From the NCBI GenBank assembly GCA_037074535.1, contig CM073473.1, positions 4,097,001 through 4,161,000 on the forward strand: a stretch of DNA of 64,000 nt, read 5' to 3'. Positions 53,201-64,000 of this stretch are shown here, piece by piece (within the stretch, counting starts at the first letter, position 1; each line of letters starts with the position of its first letter). The DNA is from Gleditsia sinensis (Eukaryota > Streptophyta > Magnoliopsida > Fabales > Fabaceae). Under the pieces are notes generated by a model that did no database searches, had not been told where the DNA came from, and saw nothing but the letters and a program-made list of their open reading frames with translations. A program made the translations under genes and the position numbers.

Positions 53201-56200
53201 TCTGCCAATGAATAGGAGCATGAAGGGGAAAACTCTGATCTCATGTTACTGTAACTGTGTACTTCCCACAACAAATCACATACATCCTGTGAACTCATCT
53301 TCTCAAAAACACCATCAGATGCAGCAACCAAATAGCTATCATTGGCAGTCAGAGGCTGCCAATCTGTCACCTCTGGGGCAGATATAACACCATAACTGTT
53401 GACAATACAAATAAGAACTGCATTAGAATTTCAACATAGAACTTTGAGTTGTCAAGAAACCAGTAAATTAGTCATCATAAAAGCTAAAGCTGTTAAGAGA
53501 TTGCCCATAAATGGTTTTAATCTATAATTTTGGACCTCTCACATGACAAGTCATGCCAAAACTCTTTAGGCTTCAATTTCCCAACGTGGACAAAGGCCCA
53601 CCACTACCTTTTGCTGAAATTTAACTTTTACAAGAGTGGAGACCACATGTAAATTTATCTTTCTAAAACAAACCACATCTATAAAATCATTCCCACAAAT
53701 TAGAAGGCCGCTGCTTAAGATATAGATATGCTTTAGTTATAAGCTTATGGTTTATGGAAAGGATATTCCATTGAACCTACCTTTTAAAAGATACATCACC
53801 AATAGCTCGTGTAATAGCCAGCTGACCATTAATGCGAGGCACACCACCCCAATTAAGAACTTGACCACCAGCTGTTTCCACCCGAATTTTTTCATCTTCT
53901 CTGTCTGGATGATGATCATTGGTCAATTCCTTTGCTTCAAAGTGAGTGAGTCCGCGGGAGGAAGCCAATTTATACTTTTCACGATCCCACACATGGGAAA
54001 CAGAACCATCGCGCTCTTTCTGCCTATATAGCTTTAATAATGACGCTACAAATAAGAAGGAATTAAAATTTATCAACCTTCTAATTATGTTTCCTTTAAT
54101 TGAAAAAAAATGCTTGTCAAAATAAATAAACCACTCATCGTAGCAACAGAATAACATACAAAATTCTAACTATGCCATGACAAACTTGCATCTTAAACAT
54201 GAGATATTATAATTACATGTCAGTGTGGTTCTCACCTTTTGCCTCTCTAGGAGACAGAAACTTTTCAGTGCACAAGAAGGCCTTAGAGTCTCCAATATTG
54301 GCAACCAAAATTTTCTCATCTGCAATTAATATAACAGTCGCTGTAGAACCTGAATTGAGACTATTTCTAGATGCTTCCTTCATGGTTCAATTGAAATATG
54401 TCAATACAAGAGCACAAAAGATGGAGAATACTATATAGTGTTTTGTAAAAATGAATAGAAATTAAACTTACCTCAGAAAACTTTGCATCAATATCATGTA
54501 TTGCTCTCAACAATGCTTCCTTCAATATTTCTAAGTGGAAAGAATCATCAAAATTTGCTGAAAATTTATTCTCAAACCTGGAAAAACATTTTCAGTTGAG
54601 ATGGACATACAGACGAGTCCAGTTGTAAACCAACAACATACTTAAACTAATACGAAGTTTTCTAAAACTCTAAAGCAATTCTAAAGCCAAACCAAAGGTA
54701 GTAATGAGTAAAGTGTTCTTTCAAATTATTATTTTTGTACATGAATTATGTATTTCTAACTAACATATATTTGTAAGTTCATAAAAGGAAAGACCGTCAG
54801 CATGTCCCTTTACATCCAAACCTTGTGCAAAAAAGTGATGTGCATAATAAACTATAATTCATGATACTGATTATAGCATTCTTAAATATTATCCTTCAGT
54901 GCCAAAATGTTTTCCAGTGTTTCTTTCACTGGGGTGAAATGAATGTGGGGTAGGGAATTGAACAGTCCTTATCAAAATCACATAGCAAATGAAAAATATG
55001 GATTTGATATTTTACCACTACTAACAGCCTAAAATAGTGAACTTTTAAAAAAAAAGTTTACATACTAACATTAGACATTTGATTTCTCCACCAGAAATGT
55101 CAATCTTGGAAAATAATAATAATAATAATAATAATAGTTACAAATTTACTAGAGATATAAAAATACCTTCCAAAATGCAGCTTATGCCAATCAAGAATCT
55201 CTTCCCACTTGCGTAGCTGTTTTGCTTCATCACAGTCTCTCTTATGAGGCAATCTTCCTGTTGATGTCTTCGATAAAACTGAATATGTTGCATCCAAAAG
55301 AAAATAAGTGTGCAAAACAAAATACTCCACCAAAAGTTTTGAAGCCATATCACTAGCTTCTGCGCCATTATGACCATCAAAAACAGCTACAATTCCAACC
55401 ATAACTTCCTTGATCCCCAATTTACCTGTTCAGTATAAATTTTGTATATTAAAGGAATGCTAAAGACTAGAAGTAACCTGTTCATATGCATAAGTATCTC
55501 CATTTCTGAAAATTAAATAACCTACATTCAAATTAGCCTTATCTCTTCCCATTTTCCAGTAAAACCATCATTTTATGACTATAGACTATAGAACTTATCA
55601 GATAAAACCCGTGCTGCAACTTGAATAGAAATAAAATAAAATGTCCTTGAGAGGTTGAAAACAGCGGTAAAACTCAGCGACAATCGTAACCTCAAACAGA
55701 GAGAAAATTTCCATTCTTTTCCTTCGGGATGGGGTCGAAATTCGGATTGCAAGTAACACACACATTAGCGCAAAACAGAGCCTTCCCTATTCTTAGCTTC
55801 GCATAAGTGAAATTGGGCAAGTCTTAGAGCAGTAGCATAGCTCGTTAAGGCTTTTGAAACACGAGGAAGTATGAAACTGTTTACAAAAAACCAGTATAGA
55901 AAGATTCGCAAGTCCGAATACAAAGCAGAGGAGAGGAAATGAGAGAATTTGGATACCAGGGAAGGGAATGCGAATATCGAGGACACAGAGAGCGCGATCC
56001 TCCTGAGAGTTCCTTCGGCCCCGAAGCATTGCGGACTGACAACGCACCGTGGTTTGTGAGCGAGGATCGTAATCGAAGAGATTCCAGCGGGGACATTTCG
56101 GGGATTGGAAAACCGCCGGAGCCCCACCTTTTTTGTAGACGATCAAACAGGTAGACGATTCTCCGTAAGCGAAGGGAATTGCGGAAGAAATCAGAAACCC

Positions 56201-56239
56201 TAATGCGAGTAAGTGCCGAAATCCGGATGCCGGTATCAT
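41777..56239 (-). CDS. PP2C phosphatase-protein kinase fusion (PP2C51-like)
   Basis: One protein carries an N-terminal PP2C phosphatase and a C-terminal protein kinase; it resembles Arabidopsis At3g63340, annotated as probable PP2C 51. Twenty-one exons: 56239-55957, 55425-55167, 54577-54472, 54377-54236, 54045-53781, 53395-53028, 52535-52485, 52290-52217, 51410-51254, 51149-50963, 50641-50413, 48674-48168, 47511-47454, 46947-46860, 44087-44013, 43938-43855, 43674-43531, 42964-42883, 42232-42150, 42039-41985, 41842-41777. All phases agree, giving 1120 residues. Residues 1-26 look like a signal peptide (FRHLLALGFLISSAIPFAYG). PP2C metal ligands are present: E80-D81, D111 (VFDGHNG), D379 (SDGVFE), D430 (GSMDNVAAV). 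The kinase has GRGSYGEV (639-646), K704 (YILKRI), HRDIKPEN (D892), DFG (929-931) and PPE. LINE fragments lie in introns 13 and 14. Substrates are unknown. Confidence 0.9.
45022..46498 (+). mobile_element. 5'-truncated L1-type LINE in PP2C-kinase intron 14
   Basis: Antisense to the host gene. Near its start it translates to IRFWKDGWRGD, typical of the end of the L1 reverse transcriptase ORF. Further on, PNICFMC, then SESDGNLF, an HC pair and WNKLF form a zf-RVT-like zinc motif. Stop codons and frame changes show decay. It ends with TAATAAAGTC and a poly(A) tail (46485-46498). The target-site duplication AACACTTCAACC flanks it (45010-45021 and 46497-46508). A second LINE is inserted inside it. 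Confidence 0.8.
45190..45615 (+). mobile_element. RTE-type LINE 3' fragment nested in the L1 copy
   Basis: The sequence translates, with breaks, to NREKVGVTPIMKKMM, FSHVWRR, VRRVDQMENSSIV, IGETIK and RLIHVADS. This is the conserved 3' end of plant RTE-like LINEs, which finishes with ACTTAGTTG and TTG repeats instead of poly(A). A 19-bp target-site duplication, TGTAATTTTTGTTCCTTTC, lies at 45171-45189 and 45616-45634. Removing the insert restores the L1 sequence. Confidence 0.8.
47021..47050 (-). mobile_element. 30-bp RTE LINE end with target-site duplication
   Basis: On the minus strand it reads TGGAAAAAGGCTTAG followed by TTG repeats, the same tail as the RTE copy at 45190-45615. It is flanked by a perfect 17-bp duplication CTGCGTCATATAGAATA (47004-47020 and 47051-47067). 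It lies in intron 13, about 57 bp upstream of the exon 14 acceptor. Confidence 0.75.
50213..50243. repeat. (TG)n microsatellite in PP2C-kinase intron 11
   Basis: A TG dinucleotide run of about 15 units. Confidence 0.9.
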
Positions 56240-58892
56240 ATCTGCTAGCTCAGGTAAGAACAGTTCTGAAATCTACATTGCCGTTGCCGTACAAGCATGT
56301 GGCACCAACGAGAAGTGGCGCGACTTAAATAAACCTAACTATAAAATAAAATCCTAGCCCCCGCTCCCTTTCCTTTCTTTAGGTCCTCTGCTACGGTCTA
56401 CGAAAAGTATCTACACAAATTTACGCAGAGAAAAAACAAAAAAGAGTCAAGAAAATTTGGGTTTGTTAGATTTTTTTAAAAAATTATTTTATAAAATAAA
56501 AATTAAAAAAAATTGTTTGATAAATTATTTTAAAAATATTTTTTAAAAAATAAAAATAAAAAATAAAAATAATTTTTTTATTTTTTATTTTAAAAATAAT
56601 TTTTTAAAAAATTTATTTTTAAAATAATTATCAAGTTTTCTTTTTAAAAAATAAAAAATAATTTTTAAAAATTTAAAATAAACAAGTCTTTAATTTTTTT
56701 AATTATAAAATTGATAAAAATAGTAAAAAAATATTAAGTTGATACATCAAAATAATTTTTTACATAAACCATTTTATAAAAGCTTTTATTTTAACGTATA
56801 AAAATTACATTATATTAACTTTTGTATGTATAATTATTTACTTTTATAAATACATACCAATAAAATATTTATTTATAAAATTATATATATTAAATAAAAA
56901 ATTATTTTCAAATAAATTTATTCATTAAAAATAAGTAAATAAAGCTATCACATGTACATATATTTTATAATTACAAAACAATTGAGCTTCCAATTTGCCA
57001 CAGATGAGGCCGAGGACGTCATGCTATGCTATAAGCCCAAAACCGTTTAGCGGATAGATCCAGTTTCCCGCGATTGCATCATGTTCAAGCACGCCTCGCT
57101 CGCGCCAGCCCATGAAAATCCAATAACTATAACCTTCCAAAAGCAAAAACCAAGTATAATTAATTTTATCCAATATTAAATAATAAAATATAACCACCAA
57201 ATAATTCGTGTGCCAAATAAAAGATGAGATGATACAAAATCTAGTACATTCCAGAACCTTGTGGAACTTTCATTGGCTTCATTTCCATAATATTTTACCC
57301 ATCTATTCTTGTTGCGTGTCATCAAAATAGTTAATCGAAGTAAGTTATTAAATTACTTTTTTTTTGGGATACAAAATAATAATATTAAATTCAAGATAAG
57401 ATAATAAACAATAATTTTTTTTCCGCCAAATTAAGATTAAACAAATGCAAGTTGCTCAAAGTGGAACCCAAGATGCTTCTGGCATCCACTATCCGCTGTA
57501 GTTGAGTCACATGGACTATGGCTCCCCACACTAGTTTCTCTCCTACGACATGCCTCTTTCATCCTTTGCCTACAATTGTCTTTGTATGCACTTTTTTTTT
57601 TTTGGTTGTAAATCGTTACATATTTTTAAAAACTTTACATGTTTTAAAACATTTTTAAAAAAATTGTTATGTCGTGTTTTTTTATAGTCTTTCATCATCG
57701 TACTTAAACTATAATATCATTTTCAGTCACCTAGTGTGTTTTAAGCAGAGTTTTGAAGAATAAATCTTGTATTTTAAAAAAATAATTAAAATAGTTGAAT
57801 AAATTAATTATAATTTATTTCCTTAATTGAGAAAAGACTTAAATAGATTATTTAAAAAAAAGGAAAAAAAAACACACACACACAAAAACTCAAAAAGTTC
57901 ATCTCAACCTTCGTTTAATCTGCATATGCAATAATAAAAATGAAGGTCCGACAGAGCGAGCCCCCCATGAGTACGTATATAGTGGAAATAATAAGCAAAA
58001 TTTCTGTTCTAACACAGTTGATTAGTTTACCCCCTACCAACCAACCAACCAAAAAGAACTCTGGATTTTCTCTTATCTTTATTCATAATACTTGGTGGTG
58101 GTTTTGAATCTATTGAGTGATTTGCTTCTGATGGTGTTACCCAATTATAGAAAAGAGTTTAGCTCGCTGAGAATCAAATATAACAAATCAGTGTGCCGAG
58201 CAAAACCGCTAATATTCAAACATCTCTGTGAACCCCACACGGCCACACCCCAAAAAAATAATCCTCCACCATCGCCATACCAGCATGCTTGCCTCTGTAA
58301 CTTCCAGAATCTTCTGAACTGAACGATTTCTCTCTCATCAACTTGCTATATGAGGAAAGGGTTAAATAAAATATCCTAATATTGCTCCCAACAAGAGGTC
58401 TAGAACTTTCTAATTGAGTGTTCTTTTTTCGGATACTTCCTTCTATTTAATCCCTCAAACACCCCGCTCTGGCTTCTCTGTATTTGAGCGTGGCAAACTT
58501 CTTGCTTTTAACGGCCTAAATGACTTTCAGAAGAAGGAAGCAGGGTTTCTGCGTCCTTGTTAGAAAAACAAACGCCAAAGCTTCACTGATCATCACGTCT
58601 CATCTTTCTACTAATCTCACTTCAAGTCTGCAGTAAAATTTTCCTATTTTATGATATTTTCTTAAGAGTTTTTTGCTTCCCCTGTTTTTAGGTTTGACCT
58701 GACAGCATCAGTCTCAGTGACTTCTTTAGTGTCAAATTGTATCTGTATGTTTCCCAGTTAAGGAATCGTACTGATATTAATTTTGCACATCTGCATTAGA
58801 ATACACTGTATCTGGGCGGAAAACTGAATAAACCAAACATATCAGAATCGCAAAACCCATCAAGTTTCTTCGTCTGCCAGAGAAATTTGAGA
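56240..58892. other. Divergent intergenic region between PP2C-kinase and HSF genes
   Basis: This should hold the promoters and leaders of two head-to-head genes. It contains an A/T palindromic element at its left side. A minimal heat-shock-type inverted pair, GAACTTTC (58403-58410), lies about 480 bp before the HSF ATG. No other gene is visible; the 76-codon frame at 58092-58322 has no homology. Confidence 0.6.
56459..56689. repeat. AT-rich palindromic MITE-like element
   Basis: The edges GGGTTTGTTAGATTTT and AAAATAAACAAGTC are imperfect inverted copies. The interior arms, TTGTTTGATAAATTATTTTA (about 56512) and TAAAATAATTATCAAG (about 56620), are complementary, so the unit can fold into a long hairpin. 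It sits about 220 bp upstream of the PP2C-kinase ATG. Confidence 0.5.
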
Positions 58893-60763
58893 ATGAATTA
58901 TCAGTATCCGGTGAAAGAAGAGTACTTGGAACCGTCTTCGTCTCAATCAGGAGGGGAACCCCCAATGATTCCCCCTCCGCAGCCAATGGAGGGACTTCAC
59001 GACGTAGGACCACCACCATTTCTGACCAAGACGTTCGATGCGGTGGACGACCCAACAACCAATTTCGTAGTTTCGTGGAGCAGAGGTGGCTCCAGCTTTG
59101 TCGTTTGGGATCCACATGCCTTCTCTACAAGTCTCCTTCCCAGATACTTCAAGCACAACAATTTTTCAAGCTTTGTCAGGCAATTAAACACTTATGTAAG
59201 AATCCTCTTCTACACAATATCCTTTCTTCAACTCAGCTTTCAACCAGAGCTCACTCTGCGTTTGATTGTCTTCGACGATTTTACGCACAAATATGAACTA
59301 AGAAACCGATACTTGTATCGTTTTTTCCAATGTTTTAATTGAATAAAAAAAATTAACTCATTTTCGTTTTCTGTGTGCTTTTGTACGGGTATCCCCCTCG
59401 TGATGTTTTTATTTCTTTTTTTAAAAAAAAATTAATCACAGTTTTGACTTTCTTTATCCATTTGTTTAAAATTGGTAGTATATCTGGATAGTTGGATGTC
59501 ATTCCCCGTTTCCTGCCTGATCGTCATCTTAATAGTGTTTCAGATTCTTCTTTTTTAATAAAATATATAAATAATAACACGGTTCTCGCAGGGAAATTGA
59601 ATGTATCCTTCTTGTGGATTCTGGATTTTCTACTTTATCGTTTGCTGTAAAAAAAAAAAAAACTATATTATTTATTCCCTCGTGTAGAACATTGAGTCTT
59701 TCAATTTGGCCTCAGTCTTTACCACTTCCATCCCAACTGCTATTTTCAATACTTTCTTTAATATATCTTCTAGAAGTAGAGTTTTTCTCAATCTTTGTTT
59801 GGTACAATAAGTAGTTGATTTTGTTTTACTCCATAGACAACGATTGTCGAGGTTTCTTTTTCTTTTTCTTTTTCTACTAATCTATCAAATTTCTGATTAT
59901 TCAATTGCAAGTCTCGCTCTCTCTCTCCTTTTCCCATCTTGGATTGAAGTTGTTCTTTTTATGGCCTTTGAAATTGAACATGGGATTCTATTTTACAGGG
60001 TTTTAGAAAAATTGATTCAGATAAATGGGAGTTTGCAAATGAAGGATTCCTCAGAGGCCACAGGCATCTTTTGAGGAACATAAGAAGGAAGGCACCTTCT
60101 CAGCCTACTCTTTCCCAACAAGCACAAGGTCACTGTGTTGAAGTTGGTAGGTTTGGGCTAGATGAAGAAATCGATCGTTTGAGGCGGGACAAGCAGGTGT
60201 TAATGATGGAGCTCGTGATGCTTAGGCAGCAGCAACAGAATACTAGAGCTAACCTTCGGGCAATGGAGCAAAGGTTACAAGGCACAGAAATTAAGCAGCA
60301 ACAAATGATGGCTTTCTTAGCCAGAGCTATGAAAAATCCAACCTTTCTCCACCAACTACTCCAACAGAAAGACAAGAGAAAGGAGCTTGAAGATGCCATA
60401 ACTAAGAAGAGGAGAAGGCCGATTGAGCAAGGATCTAGTGGTGTAGGCGAATCAAGCAGGAATCCTGGAAAAGCTGAGGCCCAAGAATTTAGGGACAATG
60501 GGTTTGAAGTGTCAGAGCTGGAAGTGCTAGCTATGGAAATGCTGGGTTTTGGTAGGGGAAGAAGAGAACAGGAGAAAGGAAAGGAAGCGGGAGAACCAGA
60601 GGAGAGGCTGGACAAAGAACTTGATGAAGGTTTCTGGGAAGAACTGTTTAGTGAAAATTATGAGGGTGAATTTGACATTCCAAGCACTGAAGGTGAGGGT
60701 GAAGATGAAGATGTGAGTGTCTTGGCCCATCGCTTGGGTTACTTGGATTCGAGTCCTAAGTAA
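58893..60763 (+). CDS. HSFA7: Class A heat stress transcription factor (HsfA7-like)
   Basis: HsfA factors bind heat shock elements as trimers and activate chaperone genes. Two exons, 58893-59195 and 59999-60763, meet in phase 0 inside the DNA-binding domain (RQLNTY|GFRKID), the intron position conserved in plant HSFs; the product is 355 residues. The DNA-binding domain covers about residues 41-134 (PPFLTKTFDAVDD, SFVVWDPHAFS, FKHNNFSSFVRQLNTY, WEFANEGFLRGHRHLL). The HR-A/B oligomerisation region is at about 155-215, with the longer class A spacing. A nuclear signal KKRRR is at 237-241, the AHA activation motif DEGFWEELFSE at about 311-321, and a C-terminal export-type motif VSVLAHRLGYL at about 341-351. 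VSELEVLAMEM with the adjacent AHA motif fits HsfA7 better than HsfA2 or HsfA6, by recall. Confidence 0.93.
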
Positions 60764-63700
60764 ACCACTGAATGAAGACTAAGCTTCATCAGTTTACTGG
60801 GCTCAAGTCATATCAAGATCTCTAAGATTGGGGGGGGGGGGCATTCATGCTGAGGAATGTGGAGTGATGTCAATGGGCAAGACACTGTAAAATCACCAGG
60901 CAGTATACATGTGGAAATTATTTACTTCTTGGTGCTTCTAACCCTATATTTGTCCTGTTGTAGCATTTTATAAAACCTCAGTTGCTCACATTTTCTCAAT
61001 CTTGATTAGGTAGGTTGCAGCTGGTGATTGGACAAGAATCTGTGCTTGTCATAACGGTCATTATTGATCTCAAGGTTCAGTTTATTTTTACCCCCCTCGA
61101 ACCCTCATGTAATTTCAATTTGTTGACCGATTTAATGAATGTAGATTATCAGCAGCTGTAAAGTACACAAGAAGTAGCTGAACTCGAAGAATCATAACTG
61201 GATGTTGCTTTTGAATGCAGAGCTAGTTGATGGTTAACTTGTCGGTTTGATTTTTTTCCCCTCCTTTTTTTTTTTTTTTTTTTGCATGTCCTTTGTCATT
61301 GTGGTCAGAAGTAAATAGAGAGGCCACCGTCGACGAATTTCATGATGTTACATAAGGGCCTTGGAAATATCTGCATGTCTGTTCATGATTCATTTCTTTA
61401 TCAAATATCATTATCATCATTTTGTGGGCTCTTAAGATGAGACGTGTCACACTCCAGAGCGTGAAGAAATAATCAAAGTGGTAGTTTTTGTTATCGTCCC
61501 ACTAGATTTACACCACCACAGGATTGCAAAAGCGCGCAGAATGGCAATTACGCCCCCCCCCCCCCTCTCTTTTTTTCCTTTTCTTTTTGCTTGAGTATAT
61601 TGTGGGGCTAAAAGTACAAAAGCGAAAGAAGAGTTTTTTTAATAAAAAAAAAAGAAAGGGAAGAAGCAGTTGTGGAGTGGTGGCATGAATCCAAAGCCAA
61701 ATTCCAAATGAAAGCTGTGATGATCATAGTTTTGTTTGGTATGCTGAGAACCAGTTTATTCTAAAATGTTTAAGTTGTCAAGTGAACAAAAAACATGATG
61801 TTTATTAATATATGGAGTAAATAGTTGAAGCTTCCACGATGGAAAAAGACTGAGTCTGTATAATTCTGATTCCATTAGTGGTTGGTGGAAGGTTTTATAT
61901 CAATCTGAATGCCTATGTCAATTAAGTACGACATTCTGTTGAACTTTGAAGGCAGCAGATTCCAGGTGAAAGATACGAAGTAATTATTGGCTGCGTCAGT
62001 TAGTTGTTATATTTTCCTTGTCTTATCTTTGAACATGGGAAATGGAAAATAAAGAGAGAAAAGAAAAGGGAGGGTTGGGTGATATCATTTTGGTGAGAAT
62101 ATTGTGGATATATATTGGTACTGACATTTTTTCTCTTCGTACACTTGAACTGATTCTGTTGCTGAGAAAAACATCAGATATTTGAGGAGTTGTCCTTTTA
62201 CAGTGGAGCCACCTCTCGCTTGCACCACATACGGAAGAATATAATTTGTGCTGCACGATTATGAATCCTGATGGTAACGTATGTATTAATTATTCCTTTA
62301 AATAAAGCCCGACGTACTTCGACATAATGTGGAGCTCCCTACTAGAAGGGTAATCTCACAGTTGAAGCAGCTCTAATGTTTGTTATAATAAACTTTTCTA
62401 ATCAAGTTCACGACCACATATCATTCATTCGTACTTGTTGGCAGTTGGCAACTTCAACTTGTTAATTGAGAGGCTTGCCTATTGATAATAATTGTGAATC
62501 TGTGCTTCTTCTTAATTTCTCATGTACGTAGTTCATTTACGTGACTGCTGTCTGTGAAGACCTATCTTGGTGCACGTGTGACGACTGATTTTTCCTTGTC
62601 TTTTTTGGTGCGCTTTAGGTATTTGGCGGAGACAAAAGGGAAGGTGTAGTGCATTATCCAAGTAACACAAGGAGCAGCCGGAAAAACCACTATCCGCTGC
62701 CACTTTCGGAAGGAAGCGGAAGCAGTGACCCCAGCTTGCACCTCAAAATTCAGCTTCTCTCGGAGGACAGCCCAAACTTTTATTAGCTTCATTTCCCAAA
62801 GTCATGTAGATAACGCCCATCCAGACGCGTTTTTACACGGGAGAAAAACTGCGTTTCGAATAATGGGCTGAAATCCACATTTTGGTTCCTCTGTTATCAA
62901 ACATATTATTTTATATATATATATAAAATTTATAATTACATTTTTTAATAAAAAATCTTGACATAAATATTAAATTACTATTGTGGGTTTTTTTTCTTAT
63001 GTGAATTATTAATCGAGTGAAATTACTCGTTTATTATTCAGAGAAAATGATTTGAAACAATAGTATCACATCAATAAAAAATAATTTTAAATTTTAAAGT
63101 ACTGTTATTTAGATAAAAAAAACTATTAGTATTCGTGTTAATATTTTTGGTTAAAAAATGATGAAACGTATTTAGTTGTAATTTTTTTAAAAAAAATTGA
63201 AGAGCATTATAGCTCAATTTAATCAAAGTGTAATTAAAACTTATAAAAAAATATATAATAAGACATTTATAAATTGTATTACAATATTCAAATCCATCCT
63301 TCTACAGCACTATTCAAGTAGTACGATATTAAACATCTCTGGTAGACTTGAGTAGCGTGACGTTGACTCAAGCCCCAGCGGCGGACTTGCCTTAAGAAAA
63401 ATAAGGACGAGAGAATTATATTCACGTGTGCTATTATTCTTGAAATAACATTTGTGAAAACTCAGTTATGCTATGCTAATCCATTGGAATAATATATCTG
63501 AAGCTGTTATGCTAAGTTCAATTGCTAAGAATGTGATGCTACTAAATTGGAAAGCTAGGAGCCGATTCATCAGCATACTCACTCCAGTTTTTATTTTCCC
63601 CTAACATAATATTTGTCTCATTCTCAACCAATATTGCAATTTTTTTATTTTTTTTATCCCTTCAGTTTTGGACTTTTGGTTCATGTTTCTTCTGATTCTA

Positions 63701-64000
63701 TAGGAGAGTTATAGCTTATTGGGCCATGTCAGAAAAAAGTAGTTACTTGATAATTGGTATTTGAAGCTTTTAACTACTAACATAAATTTAAAAAGAAGCT
63801 ATGGTGATTACTGCACGTAAATGTCTTTTTATGGCAGCAGAAATGTTCTTGTGTAGCAAGCATGACTAAACAGACAAACAGATGGACAATTGCTTGTTTG
63901 GTGTGGGGCTGGCTATAAATGGGCTAAAACTTGGAACCCATTATAATCAGCGAGGGATGCCAGCTGCCAGAAAACCATCGATCTTTTGGGCCTTCCAAGT
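60764..64000. other. 3' flank of HSF gene and terminal intergenic region
   Basis: This contains the HSF 3' UTR, homopolymer tracts (G at about 60831, T at about 61267, C at about 61551) and otherwise AT-rich DNA. A patch with higher GC at 62562-62840 has an open frame of 76 codons on the minus strand that I do not recognise. Nothing supports a gene in the last kilobase. Confidence 0.55.

Overview
The window is nuclear DNA of a flowering plant, most likely a eudicot. Genes are split by many GT-AG introns, intergenic DNA is very AT-rich, and plant-only families are present (NET1, SULTR group 3, ETO1-like, class A heat stress factor, chlorophyllase). I cannot name the species from sequence alone.

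Layout. 1-5768 (+): 3' part of a NET1 actin-binding coiled-coil gene, cut by the window edge. 6642-8356 (-): ALP1-like gene derived from a Harbinger transposase. 10505-14877 (-): complete 12-exon group 3 sulfate transporter. About 14.9-26.5 kb: gene-poor stretch holding a palindromic AT-rich element and a 4.8-kb CACTA transposon with a second palindromic element nested in it. 26809-27967 (-): LIFEGUARD/Bax-inhibitor-like membrane protein. 30973-32031 (+): chlorophyllase. 34968-39769 (+): ETO1-like BTB/TPR protein. 40532-41071: PP2C pseudogene fragment and a SINE-like insertion. 41777-56239 (-): 21-exon gene encoding a PP2C phosphatase fused to a protein kinase, with L1 and RTE LINE fragments in its introns. 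58893-60763 (+): class A7-like heat stress transcription factor. 60764-64000: no gene recognised.

Exon models were built by hand: each junction was checked for GT/AG and reading phase, and each of the seven complete models stays open from ATG to stop. The totals are 389, 658, 242, 312, 887, 1120 and 355 residues for the ALP1-like, SULTR3, LFG, CLH, EOL1, PP2C-kinase and HSF genes.

The genes do not form a pathway. Several of them have homologues that are near-neighbours in Arabidopsis, but spread over several duplicated Arabidopsis segments, so the window looks like a less fractionated version of an ancestral block. The most notable contents are that synteny, the phosphatase-kinase fusion with both catalytic residue sets intact, nested LINE insertions with readable target-site duplications, and a decayed PP2C copy beside the intact PP2C-kinase gene. 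I found no CRISPR, operon or other prokaryote-type system.
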